Part shown: piece after piece, positions 1-5,025 of the stretch | How the letters are laid out: each line of letters starts with the position of its first letter | Numbering within the stretch: the first letter of the stretch is position 1 | DNA from: an uncultured Roseovarius sp. | Lineage (GTDB): Bacteria > Pseudomonadota > Alphaproteobacteria > Rhodobacterales > Rhodobacteraceae | Reading direction: 5' to 3' | NCBI GenBank assembly: GCA_913055965.1 | Contig: CAJXKX010000203.1 | Span: forward strand, 1-5,025 | Length of the DNA stretch: 5,025 nucleotides | Made by a program: the position numbers and the translations under genes | Notes under the pieces: model-generated | The model's database searches: none | Told to the model about the DNA's origin: nothing | The model's input: the letters and a program-made list of their open reading frames with translations, nothing else

Positions 1-3000
1 GATCAGCATCGGGTTGAGGTCGAGATCGTCGAGATGCGCCGAGCCGCGGCTCACCTGCGTCAGCAGGTCCGCCCGCCCGATCACCTCGTCGAGCGACCGC
101 GCGCCGATCTCGCTGAGGATTTCCCGCACTTCCTGCGCGTAGAAGGTGATGAGATTGACCACCTTCTCGGCGCTGCCGGTGAACTTGGCGCGCAGCGCCT
201 CGTCCTGCGTGCACACCCCCACCGGGCAGGTATTGCTCTGGCACTGACGCACCATGATGCAGCCCATGGCAATGAGCGCGGCGGTGCCGATGCCGTATTC
301 CTCGGCCCCCATCATCGCCGCCATGACGATGTCGCGCCCGGTGCGCAATCCCCCGTCGGTGCGCAGCGTCACGCGCCCCCGCAGGTTGTTCATCGACAGC
401 ACCTGATGCGCCTCGGTGAGGCCCATCTCCCAGGGCAGCCCGGCATATTTGATCGAGGTGGCGGGGCTCGCCCCGGTGCCGCCATTGTGGCCCGAAATCA
501 GGATCACATCGGCCTTGGCCTTGGCCACGCCCGCGGCGATGGTGCCCACGCCCGACTGCGCCACCAGCTTGACCGTCACCTTGACCGTCGGGTTGATCTG
601 CTTGAGATCGTAGATCAGCTGCGCGAGGTCCTCGATGCTGTAGATGTCGTGATGCGGCGGCGGGCTGATGAGCGTCACCCCCTTGGTCGAATGCCGCAGC
701 CTTGCGATCAGGTCCGTGACCTTCATCCCCGGAAGCTGCCCGCCCTCGCCGGGCTTCGCGCCCTGCGCGATCTTGATCTCCAGTTCCTCGCAATGGTTGA
801 GGTATTCCGCCGTCACGCCAAAGCGCCCGCTCGCCACCTGCTTGATCTTGGCGCTGGGGTTGTCGCCATTGGAATCGGGTGTGAAATGCGCCGGGTCCTC
901 GCCGCCCTCGCCACTGTCGCTGCGCGCGCCGATCCGGTTCATCGCGATGTTCAGCGTCTTGTGCGCCTCGGGCGACAGCGCGCCGAGGCTCATCCCCGGC
1001 GTCACGAACCGCTTGCGGATCGCGGTCACGCTCTCCACCTCTTCCAGCGGTACGGGCTCGCCGATGGGCTTGATCGCCATCAGGTCGCGCAGGTGAATCG
1101 GCGGGTTCGCCTGCAGCGCCGCCGAATACCGCTTCCACAGCGCATAGCTGGCCTTGTTGCAGGCCATCTGCATCATGTGCATGGTCTGCGCGCCCCAGGC
1201 ATGGGTCTCGCCCGACTTGCGCGCCTTGTAGAATCCGCCGATCGGCAGGATGTCCCGACCGCCGCCGAAGGCGCGGCCATGCACCTCCTCCAGCTTGGCC
1301 TGGATGCCGCTCACCCCGATGCCGCTGATCCGGCTCACGAGGCCGGGGAAATACTCCGCGCACATCGCGCGGCTCAGGCCCACCGCCTCGAAATTCAGCC
1401 CCCCCCGATACGAGGAGATCACCGAAATCCCCATCTTCGACATGATCTTGAGAATGCCAAGGTCGATCGCCGCGCGATAGCGCGCAACCGCCTCCGTGAG
1501 GCTCCCCTCGATCAGGCCGCGCCCGATCCGGTCGGCGATGGTGTCCTCGGCGAGATACGGGTTCACCGTGGTCGCCCCCGCGCCGATCAGCACCGCGAAA
1601 TAATGCGGGTCGATGCACTCCGCCGAGCGCACGTTCAGCGAACAGAACGTCCGCAGGCCCTTGCGCGTCAGGTGGGAATGCACCGCGCTCGTCGCCAGGA
1701 TCATCGGCATCCCGATCCGATCCTCTCCCAGGCCGTGATCGCTCAGCACGATATGCCCGATCCCGGATCGCACCGCGTCCTCCGCCTCGGCGCGGATGCG
1801 CTCCAGCCCCGCCTGCAGCGCGCCCGCCCCGGGGGCGAAGGTGCAGTCGATCTCGGCCACGTCGGTCTCGAAGGCGCGGATCATCTCCTGCCATTGCGCA
1901 TTGGCCACGAACGGGCTTTCCAGCACGATGATCTCGGTCTGCGCGCTCGACTCGTCCAGCACGTTCTTGAGGTTGCCGAACCGGGTCTTGAGGCTCATCA
2001 CCCGGAACTCGCGCAAGCTGTCGATCGCCGGGTTGGTCACCTGGCTGAAATTCTGCCGGAAATAATGGCTGAGCGGGCGATATTGCCGCGACAGCACGGC
2101 GGCGGGCGTATCATCGCCCATCGAGGCCACCGCCTCCTTGCCGTCCTCCGCCATCGGCGCGAGGATCGCTTCGATCTCCTCGATGGTATAGCCCGCCGCG
2201 ATCTGCCGGCGGCGCAGGTCGCCCCCCTCGAAGAGCGGCGCCTCCGTCACGCCCGACAGCACGCTGTCAAGCTCGTTGATCTTGCCCACCCACTCGCCGA
2301 AGGGCTGCGCACCGGCCAGCCGGTCCTTCATCTCGGAATCGTGGAACAGGCGGCCCTCGTCCATGTCCACCGCGATCATCTGACCGGGGCCAAGCGCGCC
2401 CTTTTCGCGCACGGTGGCTTCGTCCACCGGCACCATCCCCGCCTCTGACCCGGCGATGAGCAACCCATCGCCCGTCACCACGTAGCGCATCGGCCGCAGC
2501 CCGTTGCGGTCCAGCCCGGCACAGACCCAGCGTCCATCGGTCATCGCCAGCGCAGCCGGGCCGTCCCACGGCTCCATCACGCTGTTGCAATAGGAATACA
2601 TGTCGCGCCACGCGGCGGGCAGGTCCTCGGCCTGCTTCGACCAGGATTCCGGCACCAGCATGGTCTTGGCCATCGGGGCGCTGCGCCCCGCCCGCACCAG
2701 CACCTCGAACACCGCATCGAGCGCGGCGCTGTCCGACGATCCCTGCGCCACGATGGGCTTGATGTCGTCGGCCATGTCGCCAAAGGCCGAAGACGCCATG
2801 CGGATCTCGTGGCTCTTCATCCAGTTCAGGTTGCCCTTGAGCGTGTTGATCTCGCCGTTATGCGCCAGCATCCGGAACGGCTGCGCCAGCCACCATTGCG
2901 GAAAGGTGTTGGTCGAATAGCGCTGGTGATAGATCGCGAACGCGCTCTTGAACCGCTCGTCCATCAGGTCGGGATAGAACACCGCCACCTGCTCGGCCAG

Positions 3001-3651
3001 CATCATGCCCTTGTAGATGATGCTCCGGCACGACAGGCTCGCGATGTAGAGGCCCGCGATCCCCGCCGCCTGCGCCGCCTTCTCGATCCGGCGGCGGATG
3101 ACGTAGAGTTCCCGCTCGAAGCTTTCCTCGTCCAGCCCCTTGGCGTCCGAAATGAGGATCTGCTCGATCTCGGGCCGCGTGGCATTGGCCTTCTCGCCCA
3201 GGCAGGTCACATCCACCGGCACGTGCCGCCAGCCATAGATCGTGTGCCCCATCCGCAGCACCTCGGTCTCGACGATGGTCCGGCAGCGCTCCTGCGCGCC
3301 GAAATCCGTGCGCGGCAGAAACACCTGCCCCACCGCCACCAGACGGCTCTCGTCCGGCTCGTGCCCGGTGCGCCGGATCTGGTCGTAGAAGAACGGCACC
3401 GGGATCTGCACATGGATGCCCGCGCCGTCGCCGGTCTTGCCGTCGGCATCGACCGCGCCGCGGTGCCAGATCGCCTTGAGCGCGTCGATCCCCGCCTGCA
3501 CCACCTTGCGCGAGGGCTCGCCATCGATGCTCACGACAAGACCCACCCCGCAGGAGGAATGCTCCTCCTCATGGGCATACATCCCGTTCTCGGCCAGCCA
3601 GTCGCGCTTGGCCGCTTCCGTGGCGGCCCAGTTTGCATCCAGTTTCGTCAT
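1..3651 (-). CDS. gltB: Glutamate synthase (NADPH) large subunit, GltB; 3' end cut by the window edge
   Basis: GltB hydrolyses glutamine in its N-terminal domain and passes the ammonia through an internal channel to the FMN domain, where 2-oxoglutarate is reductively aminated to glutamate; electrons come from NADPH via GltD. The visible 1217 codons (usual length about 1500) contain a 33-residue propeptide followed by Cys34 in HSSCGVGLV, the expected class II amidotransferase nucleophile. AHNGEINTLKGN has Asn265-Gly266, which belong to the amidotransferase active site. SMGDDTP lies at 510-516 in the central domain. ISGHNGGTGASP near 1052-1063 is the FMN-binding loop. Cys1131, Cys1137 and Cys1142 have the C-x5-C-x4-C spacing of the [3Fe-4S] cluster. 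The C-terminal beta-helix lies outside the window. ATG 3651 is chosen because an in-frame TAA lies three codons upstream and a Shine-Dalgarno sequence precedes it. I found no frameshift or stop. The upstream partner gltD is broken in this window. Confidence 0.98.
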   Translation of the reverse strand, partial: MTKLDANWAATEAAKRDWLAENGMYAHEEEHSSCGVGLVVSIDGEPSRKVVQAGIDALKAIWHRGAVDADGKTGDGAGIHVQIPVPFFYDQIRRTGHEPDESRLVAVGQVFLPRTDFGAQERCRTIVETEVLRMGHTIYGWRHVPVDVTCLGEKANATRPEIEQILISDAKGLDEESFERELYVIRRRIEKAAQAAGIAGLYIASLSCRSIIYKGMMLAEQVAVFYPDLMDERFKSAFAIYHQRYSTNTFPQWWLAQPFRMLAHNGEINTLKGNLNWMKSHEIRMASSAFGDMADDIKPIVAQGSSDSAALDAVFEVLVRAGRSAPMAKTMLVPESWSKQAEDLPAAWRDMYSYCNSVMEPWDGPAALAMTDGRWVCAGLDRNGLRPMRYVVTGDGLLIAGSEAGMVPVDEATVREKGALGPGQMIAVDMDEGRLFHDSEMKDRLAGAQPFGEWVGKINELDSVLSGVTEAPLFEGGDLRRRQIAAGYTIEEIEAILAPMAEDGKEAVASMGDDTPAAVLSRQYRPLSHYFRQNFSQVTNPAIDSLREFRVMSLKTRFGNLKNVLDESSAQTEIIVLESPFVANAQWQEMIRAFETDVAEIDCTFAPGAGALQAGLERIRAEAEDAVRSGIGHIVLSDHGLGEDRIGMPMILATSAVHSHLTRKGLRTFCSLNVRSAECIDPHYFAVLIGAGATTVNPYLAEDTIADRIGRGLIEGSLTEAVARYRAAIDLGILKIMSKMGISVISSYRGGLNFEAVGLSRAMCAEYFPGLVSRISGIGVSGIQAKLEEVHGRAFGGGRDILPIGGFYKARKSGETHAWGAQTMHMMQMACNKASYALWKRYSAALQANPPIHLRDLMAIKPIGEPVPLEEVESVTAIRKRFVTPGMSLGALSPEAHKTLNIAMNRIGARSDSGEGGEDPAHFTPDSNGDNPSAKIKQVASGRFGVTAEYLNHCEELEIKIAQGAKPGEGGQLPGMKVTDLIARLRHSTKGVTLISPPPHHDIYSIEDLAQLIYDLKQINPTVKVTVKLVAQSGVGTIAAGVAKAKADVILISGHNGGTGASPATSIKYAGLPWEMGLTEAHQVLSMNNLRGRVTLRTDGGLRTGRDIVMAAMMGAEEYGIGTAALIAMGCIMVRQCQSNTCPVGVCTQDEALRAKFTGSAEKVVNLITFYAQEVREILSEIGARSLDEVIGRADLLTQVSRGSAHLDDLDLNPMLI

Positions 3652-3661
3652 CGGTCTTTAC

Positions 3662-3668
3662 CCTTCCT
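3662..3668 (-). promoter_or_regulatory. Ribosome binding site of gltB
   Basis: On the minus strand AGGAAGG ends 10 bases before the ATG at 3651. This is a good Shine-Dalgarno match at a slightly long spacing. It supports that start, which is also the only possible one upstream because of the in-frame TAA at 3658-3660. The stop codon of the possible short upstream ORF (TAG, 3667-3669) overlaps this site, so ribosomes finishing that ORF would stop on the gltB ribosome binding site. Confidence 0.75.
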
Positions 3669-3696
3669 ATACCCGGTGGGTCAGCTTTTCTGTCAT
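3667..3696 (-). CDS. Possible 9-codon upstream ORF (leader peptide) before gltB
   Basis: The minus strand reads ATG, eight further codons and TAG, giving MTEKLTHRV. A weak CAGGA lies a few bases before the ATG. The stop codon overlaps the gltB Shine-Dalgarno sequence, which would suit translational coupling. There is no run of regulatory codons as in classic amino acid attenuators. A nine-codon ORF arises easily by chance, so this is a candidate only; conservation in related gltD-gltB spacers would be the deciding evidence. Confidence 0.2.
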   Translation of the reverse strand: MTEKLTHRV

Positions 3697-3717
3697 GTCC
3701 TGGCACCGCCAGCGTCG

Positions 3718-3750
3718 GGGATACCGCCGGAATACCGACGAAATACCGAC
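3718..3750. repeat. Three tandem 11-bp repeats in the gltD-gltB spacer
   Basis: On the plus strand the units are GGGATACCGCC (3718-3728), GGAATACCGAC (3729-3739) and GAAATACCGAC (3740-3750), directly adjacent and sharing the core ATACCG. The 11-base period is close to one helical turn, so the cores face the same side of the DNA. A weaker fourth copy (7 of 11 bases) lies at 3700-3710, out of the exact phase. GCGTCGG at 3712-3718 and CCGACGC at 3746-3752 form a 7-bp inverted repeat flanking the block, so the transcript could also fold into a long-looped hairpin. No T-run follows, so it is not an intrinsic terminator. Function is unknown; a protein-binding site or a plain micro-satellite are both possible. 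Confidence 0.7.
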
Positions 3751-3759
3751 GCGGGACCG

Positions 3760-4062
3760 CTACTCCGCCGCGATGGCCTGCGTTCCGCCCAGATCGTCGA
3801 GGATCGCCGCCGCCGCATCGCGCCCGTCGCGGATCGCCCAGACCACCAGCGATGCGCCGCGCACGATGTCGCCCACGGCATAGACCCCCGGCAGCGCGGT
3901 GCGCCCGGTGGTGAACTCGGCCTTGACAGTGCCCCAGCGGGTGACCTCCAGTTCCTTTTGATTCCAGAGGGTTGGCAGCTCTTCCGGCTCAAAGCCCAGC
4001 GCCTTGATCACCAGGTCGGCGGGCGCGTCCTCGACCGCGCCCTCGATCGCACCCGAGGCGCG
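3760..4062 (-). pseudogene. gltD: Glutamate synthase small subunit GltD, C-terminal fragment only
   Basis: GltD is the FAD and [4Fe-4S] subunit that takes electrons from NADPH and passes them to GltB. Only the last 85-100 residues of a protein of about 475 are present. ADLVIKALGFEPEELP and GVYAVGDIVRGASLVVWAIR are the typical C-terminal GltD stretches; the GD within the second contributes to FAD binding. The N-terminal cysteine clusters, both Rossmann dinucleotide motifs and the start codon are missing. Recognisable GltD sequence starts by about 4020, and the join may extend to the GGCGCGCC at 4057-4064. Upstream, the same frame continues without a stop into half of a membrane transporter, so the continuous ORF predicts a transporter-GltD fusion. 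It ends with TAG 108 bases before gltB, the usual gltD-gltB order. A product of this fragment could not work as GltD. Confidence 0.85.
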
Positions 4063-4064
4063 CC
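4057..4064. repeat. Palindrome GGCGCGCC at the transporter/gltD junction
   Basis: This perfect 8-bp palindrome falls in the stretch where the transporter's sixth membrane segment ends and GltD sequence begins (codons Trp-Arg-Ala on the minus strand). By my reading the only other exact copy in the window is at 4438-4445, at another junction. It is a plausible microhomology or a point of assembly collapse. The exact breakpoint cannot be placed without an intact reference. Confidence 0.5.
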
Positions 4065-4433
4065 AGCGACCGGCCATCGCGCCGGCGGCGACCGCGGCCA
4101 CCACGACGAACAGAAGCGCGAATCCGAGGAAGCCCGCCTTCGGCCCCAGCACCGCGCCAAGCACCGCCGGCGCCATCGCGGCGAGGCAGATGCCCACCAG
4201 GCCGCCCGCCTCGCGCCAGAGCGCCACGCGGGTGTGGCCGCCTCCGGCCGCGCGCGCGAGCGCGAGCCCGTGGTCGTAGAGCGCGATCTGCAGCGCGCTG
4301 AAGCCCGTGAAGGCGGCGACCAGCCCCAGCGCCAACCGGACAGGGGCGTCACCCCATCCGGGCGGCGCGAACAGCACGACGAAGCCGGCCGCGAGCAGCG
4401 CCGCCGCCGCCAGCGCCCAGACCTCGCGATAGC

Positions 4434-4448
4434 GGCGGGCGCGCCGCC
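4434..4448. repeat. GC-only inverted repeat at the internal transporter junction
   Basis: GGCGG-GCGCG-CCGCC forms a 5-bp stem with a 5-base centre and contains GGCGCGCC at 4438-4445. The transporter reading frame changes inside this stretch: LLAAR in one frame ends at 4439 and RRYREVW in the other starts at 4437. A hairpin here could cause polymerase slippage, deletion or a sequencing or assembly error. Confidence 0.55.
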
Positions 4449-4595
4449 AGCAGCACCGCGCCCAGCGCCCCGAGCCCGAGGCCCATCTCCTCGGCGTAAT
4501 AGCGCGGCGCGTGGACATAGAGCGGCAGCCCGCCGAAGGCCAGTGCCGCCGCCATCAAGCCGCCGCGCGCGAGCTCGCCGCGCGCAAGGGCGGTG

Positions 4596-4745
4596 TCAGC
4601 CATCGCAGCGCCCGTCAAGCAGCGCCGTTCGCCCCTCGGGGTGGCGGGTCTTCTCGCCCAGCCAGATCGAGAGGAAGAGCTCCGCATCCTGCGTCAGCGC
4701 CCCGGCCTGCGCGCCGTTCACGAAGAAGATCACGTGGCCGGGCGC
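4596..4745 (-). pseudogene. Chalcone isomerase-like protein, C-terminal fragment
   Basis: The last 49 codons (from about APGHVIFFVNGAQAG to the TGA at 4596-4598) contain LFLSIWLGEKTRHPEG, resembling the C-terminal FLSIWLG stretch of bacterial chalcone isomerase-like proteins, which are usually about 180-190 residues. In bacteria most such proteins are non-catalytic or of unknown role, some perhaps binding fatty acids. The N-terminal three quarters, including any start codon, are missing; upstream the sequence is a histidine kinase in a different frame. The stop overlaps the transporter start by 8 bases, so this gene and the transporter were probably neighbours in one operon before the loss. 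The assignment rests on a short motif recognised by eye and is moderate only. Confidence 0.55.
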
Positions 4746-4753
4746 GTCGCGCC
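4741..4753. repeat. Inverted repeat at the histidine kinase/chalcone isomerase-like junction
   Basis: GGCGCG-T-CGCGCC is a perfect 6-bp inverted repeat around one central base. Histidine kinase sequence in one frame (DLCRLARRA) ends here, and chalcone isomerase-like sequence in another frame starts here. It is the third GC-only inverted repeat found at a junction in this region. Confidence 0.55.
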
Positions 4754-5025
4754 AGGCGGCACAGATCGACCTCGACCAGCGTCTGGCGCGCGGCGCTCTG
4801 CCCGGCGCGGTCGATCTGCGACAGCTCACCCGCAAGCCGAAGCACCCGCCACGACGCCACCGCGACATCCGATGCGTGCCGCTCGACCGAGGCGGGGTCG
4901 GGCGCCGGTCCCTCCCCCCTCAGCGCCTCGGCCGTGGCGATCAGCGCTCCCAGTGGCGCATGCATCTCGTGGGCAATGCGCGCGACATCCGGATGGAAGC
5001 CGCCATGCGATGCCGGGGCCTCCGA
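4741..5025 (-). pseudogene. Sensor histidine kinase fragment (HisKA dimerisation domain)
   Basis: The 95 codons entering from the right edge contain ARIAHEMHAPLGALIATAEAL, which matches the H-box of histidine kinases (S/A-H-E-x-x-x-P-L). The candidate phosphoacceptor is His at 4969-4971. A second helix follows (VASWRVLRLAGELSQIDRAG) and then TLVEVDLCRLARRA, which resembles the linker leading to the ATPase domain. The ATPase domain with its N, G1, F and G2 boxes is absent: after 4741 the frame runs through unrelated sequence to a stop at 4615-4617. The start lies beyond the window, since the H-box begins upstream of the first in-window ATG at 4965. Input signal and partner regulator are unknown. 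As it stands it could not autophosphorylate on its own. Confidence 0.65.

Larger units (their letters stand above)
4057..4603 (-). pseudogene. MFS/GPH-type transporter, N-terminal half with internal frameshifting gap
   Basis: The gene starts at ATG 4603, overlapping the upstream chalcone isomerase-like stop by 8 bases (ATGGCTGA), which suggests translational coupling in an operon; the ribosome binding site is weak. Codons 1-55 give two membrane segments (around LMAAALAFGGLPLYV and GALGAVLLAAR). At about 4434-4440 the transporter sequence moves to another frame and continues from RRYREVWAL through four more hydrophobic segments, including VRLALGLVAAFTGFSALQI, a loop with HTRVALWREAGGL, and GFLGFALLFVVVAAVAAGA. 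Members of this family carry a conserved DP-x-G-x-x-DR-like loop after segment 2; it is absent here, so roughly 20 residues seem lost at the frame change. The C-terminal six segments are replaced by GltD. The substrate is unknown. From memory, similar GPH-family genes sit near the sigma-E/ChrR singlet-oxygen operon in Rhodobacter; that link is not shown here. Confidence 0.7.

Noticed and set aside
1391..1407. Run of seven C bases in gltB as a possible frameshift site
   Set aside because: The GltB frame reads correctly through it (SSYRGGLNFEAVG), so there is no indel.
34..2448. An 804-codon open frame on the plus strand
   Set aside because: It lies wholly antisense to gltB in the same codon register. 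In GC-rich genes the complementary frame often lacks stops. Its protein is a low-complexity His/Arg/Ala/Leu-rich sequence with no recognisable family, while the minus strand gives clear GltB.
3701..3715. TGGCAC as a possible sigma-54 promoter element
   Set aside because: It points away from gltB and the -12 TTGC element is absent at the required spacing (GCGT is found instead).
3751..3760. GCGGGACCGC as a terminator hairpin after gltD
   Set aside because: The stem is four base pairs with a two-base loop and no T-run follows.
3416..3914. Two overlapping plus-strand open frames across the 5' end of gltB, the spacer and the gltD tail
   Set aside because: They are Arg/Pro/Ser-rich, resemble no family I know and are antisense to recognised coding sequence.
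3760..4518. A single 252-residue protein starting at ATG 4518
   Set aside because: Its first ~27 residues are the wrong frame of the transporter's N-terminus, so that start is not real. The remainder is described as two remnants.

Overview
The window is GC-rich DNA whose genes all lie on the minus strand. It fits an alphaproteobacterium, most likely Rhodobacterales (Roseobacter/Rhodobacter group). That placement is inferred from the GltB and GltD protein sequences, the codon composition and the gene order gltD-gltB; it was not tested by any search.

Positions 1-3651 (72% of the window) hold the first 1217 codons of gltB, the large subunit of NADPH-dependent glutamate synthase (GOGAT). The gene runs off the left edge, so its C-terminal ~290 residues are not seen. 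What is visible looks intact: the N-terminal nucleophile Cys34 after a short propeptide, the glutamine amidotransferase domain, the central domain, the FMN-binding loop and the three cysteines of the [3Fe-4S] cluster. The reading frame is the same at every place I checked between the start codon and the edge.

Positions 3652-3759 are a 108-base spacer between gltD and gltB. It carries three tandem 11-bp repeats, a possible 9-codon upstream ORF and the gltB ribosome binding site.

Positions 3760-5025 are a mosaic of four gene remnants, all in the same orientation. Read in the direction of transcription (right to left) they are: the dimerisation/phosphoacceptor part of a sensor histidine kinase without its ATPase domain; the last ~49 codons of a chalcone isomerase-like protein; the N-terminal half (about six membrane segments) of an MFS/GPH-type transporter with an internal out-of-frame gap; and the last ~85-100 codons of gltD, the small GOGAT subunit. 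The three junctions lie near 4741-4753, 4434-4448 and 4020-4064. Each sits in or beside a short GC-only inverted repeat; GGCGCGCC occurs at two of them.

In a normal genome gltD (about 475 codons) precedes gltB and the two products form the GOGAT complex. Here gltD is reduced to its tail and fused in frame to half of an unrelated transporter. The most economical reading is a set of deletions that collapsed several kilobases into about 1.3 kb. Those deletions could be real (microhomology-mediated) or an assembly artefact at GC-rich palindromes; the sequence alone cannot decide. I see no RNA genes, CRISPR array, insertion sequence or convincing new system.
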